From: JAPPHA01 sp963664045
GTDB lineage: Bacteria; Pseudomonadota; Alphaproteobacteria; Rhodobacterales; Rhodobacteraceae
NCBI GenBank assembly: GCA_963664045.2
Contig: CAXXGT010000002.1
Coordinates: 1-64,000, forward strand
Direction: 5' to 3'
DNA: 64,000 nucleotides
Below the pieces are notes generated by a model. The model did not search any database, was not told the origin of the DNA, and saw only the letters and a program-made list of their open reading frames with translations. A program made the position numbers and the translations under genes. Shown one piece after another: positions 1 through 9,244 of the stretch. How positions within the stretch are numbered: the stretch's first letter is position 1; every line of letters starts with the position of its first letter.

Positions 1-2224
1 CTGTCGCTTCCGGCTCCACTTTCCGACGGGTTTTCGTGAGCGGCGCGGGAATGACCGTCCGGGCCGCAACCGTGCCCTCACTGCGAGGATGGAGTCCGCC
101 ATGCGGCCCGACGGTGTCGGCCAGGGCTGCCGTGTGCGCCAGGATCATCTCCTCGAGGTTGACGGCGAGCATGGCCAGTGCGTTGGAGAAGTTCGTCTTC
201 ATCTTCGGCCTGTCGCTTTCCGTGCATGTCGTCGAGCAGGCTGTCGCCCCGGTTGGAGAACAGGCGTGCCATGGCGATGAGGTTGAAATGGGCGTAGAGT
301 TCCTGACGGACGCCGCGTTCCGGTCTTGCCGTGGAATTCGTCCACCTCGATGACATGTTTGGATGTCTTGTACAGCTCCTCGATCGACCAGCGACCATGG
401 TAGAGGTCGGAAAGGTCGGCGATACTGTAGCGCTCCGTGTCGGTGAGGGTTGTGGCGAGCACGTATCGTTCGCCTTTGATGTCGTAGCGGACCAGGCGCA
501 GGACGACCGGGAGAGGCCGGGGTTAGCGAAGTCCTGCGGCCCGCAGCTTCCGCAGGGCGTCCTTTCCCCGGTGTGATCCTGATGCGGGCATCGTCGCGGT
601 CTCCGTCGCGGAAGGCGTCGAAGGCGGTGACGGTGTTTCGCGGGATGCGGAACACCGGATGCAGGCCGCGTGCGGTCATGGCGTGGAGCATGACGAAGGA
701 GAAGTTTCCCCGGTCGAGGACCACGACATCGCCGGGTGAGAGGGCGCCGAGATGGGTGAGGCGCGGCGGTGCGCTCGTTGGTATCGGGAGAGAGGATGAA
801 GTCGACCGGCATTGCGGTTGTCGAGCTTGTAGAGGCAGGACAGCAGCCCCTGGGGGTACCATGCATCGGGATTGGGGGTCTGGTATCCGGCTTCGACGAG
901 CGGGCGCGGCAGGTTGAGCTTGGGAGCCGTCGACGGCGAAGGTGCGGTGTTGGTTCCAGGGTTGGTTGTCTGTGTCGTGTGAGAGGATCTCGCGGTGCAG
1001 GTCCCGGAACAGGTCCTCGTGCACGCGGGCGCGGGCCTTGCAGATCGAGGAGGCGGCGACCGGTTTCGGCTGCGGCAGCGCGATGCCGGAGCGTCGGCAC
1101 TGGTCCCACAGTTCCGCTGTCACGGTGGCGTAGCCCTTCTGTCCGCGCGCCAGCACCAGGCGGAACACGAACAGCATGACGATCAGGCTGTTCAGCACCC
1201 GTCGCCTCTGCATCCATTCCCGGTCGTGGCGGGCGGCGATGTCGGTGGCCGCGTCGACGATCCGGGACCACATCGCGATGAAGAGGTCGTCGGCCGCAGA
1301 GGCGGGAGGCCTGCTGCGGCGCTTCGGCTGTGAGCGGGGCGTGTTCTCTCCCTTCAGGATCTCGCGGAACTCCGGATCCAGCACCCTGACCAGGACCTGC
1401 TTGGCCGGCTTGGCGCCGCGTCCGCTGCGCTTCCCGGCCGTCATGCCGATCTGCTGCCAGTTGGCGGCCCTGTAGCAGGCGCCGTCGAAACGGGTCGGAT
1501 CGATGAAGGTCTCGACGACCACCGGACGGCAGGAGTGCCGCTCCTGCCAGCAGTCGGGCAATCGGCGCAACGCCATCGACAACACTTTCGACGCCAGATT
1601 TTCGACGCGAACCCATGGCAACACGAGGAATCGACTGTTCGAGAGCGCAAGGTGCAACCGGCGCTCACGCTCGGTCTCGCTCCACCCGATCCACGCGTCC
1701 CGGGCCGGCAGCATCCGTGCCGCCGCCTCGAACAGCAGAACCGCGAGACACCGTCCGTGGCCGTCACGGACGAACCAGCGGATGTGCGGGCCAAAGGGCC
1801 GCGGACATCCGAGGTAGTGGTAACGGTCCACGAACGCGTTCCAGAGAGCGACATCCTCCGGCGATGTCGCCTCCTCAAGCACCAGCGGCTCCAGGGCACC
1901 AAGACCACAGGCAATCTCCGGTTGCGGGTCGGATGCCCGCACATGGACGATCGGCTTGCGCGTCTTCGCCACCGGGTTGCGCGACGCAGGCAGGCTCAGG
2001 ATCCCGCACTCCTCCAGGTGCTCGAGAAGCCGCAGGCCGGCAGAAATCCGGTAGTCGCCTTTCGGCGTGGTCCAGTTCAGGTGCTCGCAGATGGTCATGG
2101 ACAGTTCGTTGCGGCTGTCGTTCGGGAACAGTTCAACCGTTTCCTGGATGTCGGCGATCTGGCGCCGTGTGAAGCGCCGGCCCAGAAAGGTGGTGGACTT
2201 GAGGGCAGTGATTCGCGGGTCCAT
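1..2224 (-). pseudogene. DruA-domain (DUF4338) / IS4-type DDE transposase, frame-damaged
   Basis: Reading the minus strand from an ATG at 2224 gives an N-terminal DUF4338 (DruA-like) domain with the segments NSRFLVLPWVRVENLASKV and FIDPTRFDGACYRAANW, then an IS4-type transposase domain. This frame stays open to the window edge, but the recognisable transposase sequence changes frame. It leaves at about 920 (VDGS, then KLNLPRPLVEAG in another frame), returns near 760 (LGALSPGDVVVLDRGNF), leaves again near 500 (YHGRWSIEELYKTSKH around 370-400 and ARLFSNRGD around 240-270 lie in two further frames) and returns near 200. Fusions of DUF4338 to IS4 transposases are a known insertion-sequence architecture; DruA is also the signature domain of Druantia defence. 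The indels make it inactive unless they are assembly errors. The 5' end of the element lies somewhere in 2225-2420; the 3' end is outside the window. Confidence 0.8.
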
Positions 2225-2422
2225 GGCTGCAAGCTCCCGACAGGGCGGTCCAATCCAGACATAACATGCCATGGAAGGGAAATCGTGTCAACCCACAAAA
2301 CACGAAATCGCCAGGAACAACAAAACCAACCTTGAATCAGGGTGGTGCGTCACCACGCACGACAGAACAAAAATGCCGAATGTCTAAGAAAATGCCATTG
2401 CCCCGCGGCCAGCCGCCGAGCA

Positions 2423-2707
2423 TCACGACCGCCGAACCCGCAGGACAACCCCGTCGCCCAGGTCAAGCTCGACGTCCCAGCCCGAGGAAACCGGCGGCGC
2501 AAGCTCGACAAAGGATCCCTTCCCGCACCCAGGGCGGAGACGGCACCGCCAGTTCCCGAAGGTCTTCGGGGACAGCCCACGGGACTCGCAAAACTCCCGT
2601 TGCGACAGCCCCGAGCGCTCGAAGTCCGCCATGATGCCGCTCCACTCGTCTGCGCTGCGCACCACCGGCGCACGACGGGAACCAGCCGAACCATTCAAAC
2701 CTGACAT
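2423..2707 (-). CDS. tnpA: IS66-family accessory protein TnpA
   Basis: 94-residue protein with the helix-turn-helix pattern of IS66 TnpA: WSGIMADFERSGLSQREFCE followed by SRGLSPKTFGNWR, then a short tail ending in DLGDGVVLRVRR. An AGGAGG-like ribosome site lies just upstream of the ATG at 2707. The element end is visible at 2805 on the minus strand, where the sequence begins GTAAGCGGG, a typical IS66 terminus. Neither tnpB nor tnpC follows; the element is cut off on its downstream side by the DruA/IS4 relic. The protein itself looks intact but cannot transpose alone. Confidence 0.75.
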   Translation of the reverse strand: MSGLNGSAGSRRAPVVRSADEWSGIMADFERSGLSQREFCESRGLSPKTFGNWRCRLRPGCGKGSFVELAPPVSSGWDVELDLGDGVVLRVRRS

Positions 2708-2805
2708 GACAATTTCCTCCGATCATTGATGAATGACCGGAATTATCCCCACCCAACCCTCGCGTGAGCAACCGAATTATCAGACGTCGCCATTTACCCG
2801 CTTAC

Positions 2806-3404
2806 GCTTCACCGGCACACTGATCCACGACTGCTGGGCGTCATACTTCTCCTACGACACATGCAGGCACGGCCTCTGTGGCTCTCATTTGCTGCGTGAA
2901 CTGGCTTTCATTATCGAGTCCAACAGTTACCGCTGGGCACGCCTGATGAAGAAACTGCTGTGCGAGGCCTGCCACAGGGTCAACACAAGCGAAACCAAGA
3001 CCCTGAGCGAGGCCGAATACCGCGCCATCCGCAAGCGATACCGAACCATCCTCACACAGGGGGCCGGGGAACTGCCCGAAATCCCCAAACGCAAGAAAGG
3101 CCAGCGCGGACGCATCGCAAAGTCCGATGCCCACAACCTGCACGAGCGGCTCAAAAAATACGAAGACGCCGTGCTGCGCTTCATACACGACCCCGATGTC
3201 AGCTTTACGAACAATGCGGCAGAAAGGGGCTTCAGGATGGCAAAGGTCAAGATGAAGGTCTCCGGATGCTTCAGAACCCGCGTCTATGCCGAATACTGGT
3301 GCCGAATCTCAAGCTACCTGCAATCAATGGCCGCAATGGGTTACAATCCACTCGTCGCCATCCAGATCGCGCTTGCAGGACGGGCCGCAGAGATGGTCAA
3401 GTAA
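2806..3404 (+). pseudogene. tnpC: IS66-family transposase TnpC, C-terminal half
   Basis: About 200 residues of the C-terminal DDE part of an IS66 transposase: GTLIHDCWASYFSY, CGSHLLRELAF, then FTNNAAERGFRMAKVK and a normal end at AGRAAEMVK. The N-terminal half is missing because another IS66-type element ends at 2805, directly abutting it. The right terminus of this older element is visible at 3427-3446 as GTAACTACTCACCCGTTCA on the opposite strand, a typical IS66 end. It has no usable start of its own. Confidence 0.8.
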
Positions 3405-3446
3405 AAAAAGAACCCCGATCTCAATCGTGAACGGGTGAGTAGTTAC

Positions 3447-3900
3447 ACTTTGTCAAAAAAACTGTCGATCTGCTGTTCGAGCTGTCTGGTTCTGCGGAAT
3501 CGTTGAAGTTCGGCTGCCACGCCTTGTACCTCAGGCTAATTTTTCAAGATTTGCCGTTGGCAGGCAAATACATGCCAAGCGCGGGGAAACTTCAACCTCG
3601 ATCCGCGGATATCAGCGGACATGAGGGCTTCTCGGCCATGGTTTTCATGCCTTTGCAGGCGATTGTAACCCGATTTTCCCCAGATGAGCCCTGGTTCCGA
3701 GCGTCACAATAGCCAACATCCCACGCTGGCACGGCATCAGCGTTCGGTGACGCGTTCAACGGACTATTCAACGGTATCGAGCCAAAGCGGACCTCGGCAA
3801 ACCGGGTTTAGGCCTTGACGGCAACGCTGATGCCGTGAATTCCGTCGCCGGACTCGTACCGGGCGAAATCGCCACCGGCAAACCAGTGTCCATCAGTCGG
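3447..3900. other. Gene-free stretch between IS relics
   Basis: No convincing coding region. A 69-codon open frame at 3503-3712 has no recognisable motif or good ribosome site. The stretch joins the right end of the IS66 relic to an IS3-type relic. Confidence 0.4.
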
Positions 3901-3919
3901 CGCCAACGCCGCTGATAAC

Positions 3920-4175
3920 TGGACTTGCGAGTTGGTCAGACGATGCACTGGCGGTCTGGCCGTTCCGGCGGCAACCGCACGCGGGAGCGGTTATCGAGCC
4001 ATTGCCTGGCTCGTTTCGGCTGTTTCCGTGGGACTTGAGCCCCTCGCCAGATCCGCTCCATGCGCTTGTGGTTCACTTGTCAGCCGGCATCCCGCAGCAT
4101 GGGCGTAATGCGGCGATATTGGCTGGCCAGATCGATATTGAATTCGCGACAATGCTTATTGAGCAAAACGATTTG
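3920..4175 (-). pseudogene. IS3-family transposase OrfB fragment
   Basis: Minus-strand translation gives QYRRITPMLRDAG, an in-frame stop, then QVNHKRMERIWRGAQVP and KQPKRARQWLDNRS, the pre-catalytic (HTH_21-like) segment of IS3-family OrfB. It lacks the DDE core, carries a stop and is only a remnant. It directly precedes the leader of the substrate-binding protein gene at 4297. A related OrfB fragment, covering the next part of the protein, sits at 26885-27015. Confidence 0.65.
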
Positions 4176-4296
4176 AAGAATACCTTGGGAACTGTTAGTC
4201 ATGTGGGGTGCTACATTTGGTCCGCGTCCGCACGCGTCGGAGGCGCAGGGGCGATTGCCCCGGGCGCGAAGACTGACAATTTGCGAGGAGAAGACA

Positions 4297-5898
4297 ATGC
4301 AACTGTATAGAAGACTGACACTTGCGGTGCTCGCTTCGTTTGCAGCATCGACGTTGGGTGGCGCGGCGCTGGCCGATGACCGCCCGGATCTGGTTGTGGC
4401 AGTCCCAAAGCTTGCCAGGGGACTCGAGCCGGGCATCAACACGGGCAACGTGGATGTTCGCGTGGCCCATTCGGTCTTTGATACGCTGATCCGCCGCGAT
4501 TTCGTGGCCCAGGCCGAGACCGGCGCAGCCGTCTTGATCCCGGGGCTTGCCACCTCGTGGGAGCAGATCAGCCCGACCGAGATGGTCCTGAAGCTGCGCG
4601 AAGGTGTGACCTGGCATGACGGCACCGAGTTCACCGCAGAAGATGTGGTCTTTTCCTTCGGCCAGGAGCGCGTGTTCGGCGACGGCGCGCCGGCGCGCAC
4701 CGCCGCGCGGACGGTTGGCCAGCTTGAGAGCGTCGAGGCCCTCGGCCCCTACGAGGTCAAGCTGACCTGGGCGGCAACGGTTCCGGAATCCCTTATGCCG
4801 CACCGTCTGACCAACAGCTCCTGGATCGTGCAGGCCGACGCCTACAAGGAATTTGAAAAGGACGGCGTAGAGGACAAAGTCTGGATGGGCGAAGCGGTTG
4901 ACGCGGTGACGTGGAACCCTGTTGGCACGGGCCCCTATATCTTTGACGATTTCAAGGCCGGTGAATCGATCCGCCTCGTGTCGAACGACAACTACTTTAT
5001 GGGCGCGCCTGCCGCAGCCTCGATCACCTTTGTCGAAGTCCCCGAGATCTCGAGCCGGATTGCCGGTCTGGTCAGCGGCGAGTTCGACATCGCTGCCGAT
5101 CTCACCCCGGACCAACTGCCGGTTCTCGAGCGTTATGACGAGATCCAGGTCAAATCCGTGACGCGCGAAAACACCCACGTGCTGGCGTTTAACACGGCCC
5201 ATCCGATGCTGTCGGACCAACGCCTGCGCGAAGCCCTGAGCCTCGGCATCAACCGGGCCGAAATGGTCGAGACCATCTGGCGCGGCACAACCGAAACCCA
5301 GCAGGGCCCGCAACTCAAGGCGTACAACGAGATGTATCTCGATGACCTGCCCGGGTTCGCCTACGACCCCGAGCGCGCCCGCGCCCTGTTGGCCGAGGCC
5401 GGATATGACGGCACGCCGATCACCCTGAGCTATGTCCCCTTCTACTACACCTTGGGCAACGAGGCGGTGCAGGTCCTGCAAGAGATGTGGGCCGATATTG
5501 GCGTCAATATCGAGCTGACGCCTAAGGAGAGCTGGACGGCGGTACGGACCGAAGACGTGATGATCTACACGTGGTCGAACTCCTGGCGCTTCCCGGATCC
5601 GCTGGCTCAGCTGGACTGGTTCTTCGGGCCGAATTCGGCCATTCAGATACGCTACAAATACTGGTCCAACGACCGCTTCGACGAGCTGATGAATGTGCTG
5701 GTAACCTCGATGGATGTCGAAGAACGCCGCGTGGCCTTCCGCGAGGCCGCCGAGATCTACATGACAGAAGTTCCGAGCACCTTCCTGTACAACGCGGCTG
5801 ATATCTATGCCATCCGTGCAGGTCTTGAGTACACGCCCACGCCGCAGTTCATGGAAGACTTTCGCCCGGACAACCTGAAGATCAGCGCTTCCAAGTAA
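4297..5898 (+). CDS. ABC transporter substrate-binding protein, family 5 (Dpp/Opp type)
   Basis: 533 residues. The ATG at 4297 follows GAGGAG at 4285 and opens a Sec signal peptide (MQLYRRLTLAVLASFAAS, AxA-type cleavage before DDRPDLVV); a longer in-frame start at 4201 would spoil the signal. Family 5 hallmarks are VFDTLIRRD, GLATSWEQISPTEMVLKLR-type strands, LREGVTWHDGTEFTAEDV and NPVGTGPYIF. It should bind an oligopeptide or other oligomeric or glycoside ligand in the periplasm and deliver it to the permease pair encoded downstream. Ancestrally it heads the operon of ATPases and permeases at 7266-11044; an IS256-type insertion starts immediately after its stop codon. A paralogue lies at 12925. 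Ligand identity cannot be read from sequence. Confidence 0.9.
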   Translation: MQLYRRLTLAVLASFAASTLGGAALADDRPDLVVAVPKLARGLEPGINTGNVDVRVAHSVFDTLIRRDFVAQAETGAAVLIPGLATSWEQISPTEMVLKLREGVTWHDGTEFTAEDVVFSFGQERVFGDGAPARTAARTVGQLESVEALGPYEVKLTWAATVPESLMPHRLTNSSWIVQADAYKEFEKDGVEDKVWMGEAVDAVTWNPVGTGPYIFDDFKAGESIRLVSNDNYFMGAPAAASITFVEVPEISSRIAGLVSGEFDIAADLTPDQLPVLERYDEIQVKSVTRENTHVLAFNTAHPMLSDQRLREALSLGINRAEMVETIWRGTTETQQGPQLKAYNEMYLDDLPGFAYDPERARALLAEAGYDGTPITLSYVPFYYTLGNEAVQVLQEMWADIGVNIELTPKESWTAVRTEDVMIYTWSNSWRFPDPLAQLDWFFGPNSAIQIRYKYWSNDRFDELMNVLVTSMDVEERRVAFREAAEIYMTEVPSTFLYNAADIYAIRAGLEYTPTPQFMEDFRPDNLKISASK

Positions 5899-5908
5899 CC
5901 GTTGGCGC

Positions 5909-7237
5909 TTGGTGAATTCTTGGACTTGCTAGGAGATTTGGCGGAGGTGCATCCTTCGAGGTGTTGATCCTCAAACGGGCTGTATGGGCCCATGAAGGAG
6001 GCACCTCCGTGTCGAGAAGGATACCGGCAAGTGAGCGCACCCGTGAAGGGCTTCGTGACTTGATCGAGGGGCGCTTGTCGTCACAATCCGGGCGCAACGA
6101 ACTGGTTCAACTGGCCACCCGTCTGATCATCGAGGAGGGTCTGGTGGCGGAGGTGCGCGACGCACCTGGTCGCGATTATGACGAGCACGGCGGTGAACCC
6201 GGCGACGGCTACCGCAATGGCGTTCGTGGTGGCCGGCTGAAGACGGCGGAGGGCTTCATCGACTACTCGGCTCCACGGGTCGCTGGCAGCGACGCGCCCT
6301 TTCGCTCTCGGCTGCGCGGTCATCTCAAAGGCAACAGCGAGGCGCTGGAGAATCTGGCGATCGAGATGCAGGAGCTTTCGGCGCTTGACATCGAAGATGC
6401 CTTCAGGGATGAGAGCGGGTGGCTCTTGTTGCCGAGAACGGCGGGGTCGGAGCTGGGCGAGCGGCTGTGGGCCGACTATCAGGAGTTCGCCACGCGCGAT
6501 TTGAACGAATACGAGATCTCCTATCTGTTCGTCGACGGGATCACCCAGCGCATCCGGCCGGAGCAACGCCGTGAACCGGTGCTGGCGGCCTGGGGGCTCG
6601 CGGTCGAGGGCAAGAAGGTACTTCCGTCTCTGATGGCCGGTTCAAAGGAGGATGCCGAGACCGTCTCGGCCTTCTACCAGGACATGCGTGCCCGCGGCTT
6701 GAATGACCCGTTGCTGGTGGTCTCGGACGGGGCGGCCGGCATTATCAAGGCGATCGAGACCTGCTTCCCGCGCTCGGCCCGCCAGCGCTGCCTAGCCCAT
6801 CGCATGAGGAACCTGTCCGCCAAGGTGCTCGAGGACGTTTGGCCCGACTTCACGACCCGCGGTCTTGCCGCCGGCCTGCCCTCGGCCGTGGCATGCTTCC
6901 AGGATGACTTCGAAGCAATGATCGCCCATTTGCGGCTGCCTGTCACCCATCGCCGGGCGACACGAACGACGAATCTGCTTGAACGCCTGTTCCTTGAGCC
7001 GGCGGCTGAAGATCATTCCCAACGCGTTCGGCGAGAAGGCGGTGCTCAAGCTGATGTTCGCGGCCATGACCAGAGCCGCCGAACGCTGGCGCGCCGTCAG
7101 GATCACCGAGTTCGAGCGCCGTCAGATGGACGACCTCAGGGACGAACTCGACCAGGAATACGAGGCCGAAAACGGCCTCAAACGAAGCGCCTCAACAGGA
7201 AACCTCAGGCCCGATTATCCAGCATGTCTCGGACTTG
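5909..7237 (+). mobile_element. IS256-family pseudo-element
   Basis: The element is bracketed by an 11-base direct repeat ACCGTTGGCGC at 5898-5908 and 7238-7248, which would fit a target-site duplication although IS256 elements usually make 8-9 bases. I do not see clear terminal inverted repeats. Removing the element joins the binding-protein stop codon to the intergenic hairpin before the ATPase gene, so the insertion split one transport operon. Confidence 0.6.
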
Positions 7238-7266
7238 ACCGTTGGCGCAGGGTGAAACCCAAGTAA
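6009..7266 (+). pseudogene. IS256/Mutator-family transposase, deleted and frameshifted
   Basis: The probable start is a GTG at 6009 behind AGGAGG (5996-6001). The N-terminal and central regions are well preserved (GYRNGVRGG, SYLFVDGITQRIR, VVSDGAAGIIKAIE, RQRCLAHRMRNLSAKV). At about 6860 roughly 50 residues are missing between VWPDFTTR and LPSAVACFQDDFEAMIAHL. Near 7003 the frame shifts: NLLERLF is in the first frame and RRLKIIPNAFGEKAVLKLMF in the next. The third catalytic-domain part is therefore separated and the enzyme should be inactive. Confidence 0.8.
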
Positions 7267-8264
7267 TGCCCGATGAGGGCGTTCCGGAAAGGGGCTTATC
7301 AGCGCCCCTTTTGCTAGTCGCCGGGCTGTCGGTCTTTGTTCACACACCGAAAGGGCGGCTTCCTGCCGTCGAGGACGTGAGTTTCGACATCGCCGAGGGC
7401 GAAACCCTGTGCCTTGTTGGCGAGAGTGCCTCGGGAAAGAGCTTGACCGCGCTGAGCATCCTCGGATTGCATGGCGAGTTGGTGCAGGCGGTCGGCGAGA
7501 TCACGCTGCGCGGACGATCCCTTTTGGGGTTGAGCGATGCCGAATTTGCCGCTGTGCGCGGCCGTGAGATCGCGATGATCTTTCAGGAAGCGATCCCGGC
7601 ATTGAACCCGGTGCAAACCGTCGGGCGCCAGTTGGTCGAGGCGATCAGGTCCCACCGTTCCGTGTCGAAACGGGCAGCTCTCGAACAGGCGGCCCAGCTT
7701 CTTGCCTCCGTCGGCATCCGGCTGCCCGCGCGGTGCTTGCGGAGCTATCCGCACGCGCTTTCGGGCGGCATGGCTCAGCGCGCGATGATCGCCATGGCTC
7801 TGGCGGCAAGTCCCGTGCTGCTGATCGCGGACGAGCCGACCACGGCGCTTGATGTCACGATCCAGGCGCAGATCCTCGACCTGTTGCAGGCGCTTCGCAC
7901 CTCCCACGGGCTCGCGATGCTGCTGATCAGCCATGATATGGGCGTGGTTGCCGAAATGGCTGACAGGGTCGCGGTGATGTATGCGGGGCGTATTGTCGAG
8001 ATTTCGCCGGTTGAGGCGCTTTTCGACATGCCCCTGCATCCCTACAGTCAGGCGCTTTTGGCCGCGCGGCCGTCCTTTGAGACTGGCCAGCGCCAGAAAC
8101 CGACTTCCGGTGAAGCGCCGGACCTCGACGGGCGCGGCGCGGGCTGCGCCTTTGCACCGCGCTGTCTGCGGGCGAGCGCGGTGTGCCGAACAACCGTTCC
8201 GCCAGCTCAAACCCGAAATGGACGGCGCTTCGCCTGCCATAACCCTCTGGATGCGCTGTCATGA
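7266..8264 (+). CDS. Oligopeptide-type ABC transporter ATPase (DppD/OppD-like)
   Basis: About 332 residues from the ATG at 7266; a later start after the hairpin at 7288-7312 is possible because the domain begins only at LLLVAGLSVF. Walker A GESASGKS, signature LSGGMAQRAMIAMAL, Walker B LLIADEPTTALD, switch His in LLISHDMGVV, then the family's C-terminal oligopeptide/dipeptide segment with CAFAPRC and a further Cys pair. It energises import with the next gene as a heterodimer at the inner membrane. Its stop overlaps the next start (ATGA, 8261-8264). Confidence 0.9.
   Translation: MPDEGVPERGLSAPLLLVAGLSVFVHTPKGRLPAVEDVSFDIAEGETLCLVGESASGKSLTALSILGLHGELVQAVGEITLRGRSLLGLSDAEFAAVRGREIAMIFQEAIPALNPVQTVGRQLVEAIRSHRSVSKRAALEQAAQLLASVGIRLPARCLRSYPHALSGGMAQRAMIAMALAASPVLLIADEPTTALDVTIQAQILDLLQALRTSHGLAMLLISHDMGVVAEMADRVAVMYAGRIVEISPVEALFDMPLHPYSQALLAARPSFETGQRQKPTSGEAPDLDGRGAGCAFAPRCLRASAVCRTTVPPAQTRNGRRFACHNPLDALS
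7288..7312 (+). terminator. Hairpin between binding-protein and ATPase genes
   Basis: Perfect 8-base stem AAAGGGGC (7288-7295) and GCCCCTTT (7304-7311), 8-base loop, ending in four T. It resembles a weak intrinsic terminator or attenuator of the kind often found after a highly expressed binding-protein gene. It lies inside the first codons of the ATPase frame if the ATG at 7266 is used, so translation may start further downstream, or the hairpin may act on both processes. Confidence 0.5.
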
Positions 8265-9244
8265 CGGGCAGAGCGATCGAGGGAAGCGGTCTCGTCCGCC
8301 GCTACGCGACGCCGCGCCAGTGGTTGTGGGGGAGCCGCGCCGAGACGCGGGCGGTCGACGGCGTCGACATTCGCATCGACGCAGGAGAGATTGTCGGCCT
8401 GATCGGCGAAAGCGGGTCGGGCAAAAGCACGATCGGGCGTCTGCTCCTTGGGTTGGAGGCGCCGGATGTGGGTACGGTCCGGGTCGATGGGACGGCGATG
8501 CCCCCGCGGCACGCGCCACAATGGCGGAGCCTGCGCCGCGACATCCAGATGATCTTTCAGGACCCGCACAGCGCGCTTGACCCGCGCGCCCGCATTCTCG
8601 ATCAGGTCGCGGAACCGCTCGACATCTTCGACATCGGGGCGCCTGAAAGCCGCAGGGAGCGCGCTGCTGACGCGCTTGCCGAGGTTGGTCTGAACACGGC
8701 AGTGTTCGATCAGTTCCCATCTGCGCTCAGCGGCGGACAGAAACAGCGCGCGGTCATCGCCCGGGCGCTTGTGCTGCGCCCTCGCTTCCTCGTATGCGAC
8801 GAGCCGGTCTCAGCCCTGGACGTCAGCGTCGGCGCCCAGATCGTCGAATTGCTCGCGACGGTGCAGCGCCAGCATGGGATGAGCCTCTTGGTCGTGTCGC
8901 ATGACCTGTCGCTGGTGCGCAGCCTCGTCAGCCGGGTGTGCGTCGTCTATGCCGGCCGCATCGTCGAGAAAGCCGCGGCGGACGACCTGTTTCGCCATCC
9001 GCGCCATCCCTATACCCGCTTGCTGATCGACTCGGTTCCGGTCGCCGACCCGCGGCGGCGCAAGCGGCGCGCCCGGGCGCAGGGGCTGGCCTCAGAGCCC
9101 GCCGCGTCAGACCATGGCTGCGCCTTTGCCCCGCGGTGCTCCAGGCACCTGCCGATCTGCACGCAAGAGGCCCCGCAACTGAAAGGCGCAGGCGCTCATT
9201 TCGCGGCCTGTCACAATCCCGCTCCGGTCGAGGAGACGGAATGA
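8261..9244 (+). CDS. Oligopeptide-type ABC transporter ATPase (DppF/OppF-like)
   Basis: 327 residues. Walker A GESGSGKSTIGRLLLG, Q-loop QMIFQDPHSALDP, signature LSGGQKQRAVIARAL, Walker B FLVCDEPVSALD, H-loop VVSHDLSLVRSL and a C-terminal Cys-containing segment CAFAPRC. The QDPHSALDPR wording is typical of the F subunit, so this is the second half of the D/F ATPase pair. It is translationally coupled on both sides by four-base ATGA overlaps. Confidence 0.92.
   Translation: MTGRAIEGSGLVRRYATPRQWLWGSRAETRAVDGVDIRIDAGEIVGLIGESGSGKSTIGRLLLGLEAPDVGTVRVDGTAMPPRHAPQWRSLRRDIQMIFQDPHSALDPRARILDQVAEPLDIFDIGAPESRRERAADALAEVGLNTAVFDQFPSALSGGQKQRAVIARALVLRPRFLVCDEPVSALDVSVGAQIVELLATVQRQHGMSLLVVSHDLSLVRSLVSRVCVVYAGRIVEKAAADDLFRHPRHPYTRLLIDSVPVADPRRRKRRARAQGLASEPAASDHGCAFAPRCSRHLPICTQEAPQLKGAGAHFAACHNPAPVEETE

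Noticed and set aside
1..2224. Druantia defence locus
   Set aside because: The DUF4338 domain is fused to an IS4 transposase and none of the other Druantia genes (such as the large DruE helicase) is nearby.
1535..2335. 266-codon plus-strand frame at the left end
   Set aside because: Antisense to the DruA domain, whose minus-strand translation has clear family motifs.
4195..5481. 428-codon open frame on the minus strand
   Set aside because: It is the antisense shadow of the binding-protein gene at 4297, which has a signal peptide, ribosome site and family motifs. The minus frame has no recognisable domain.
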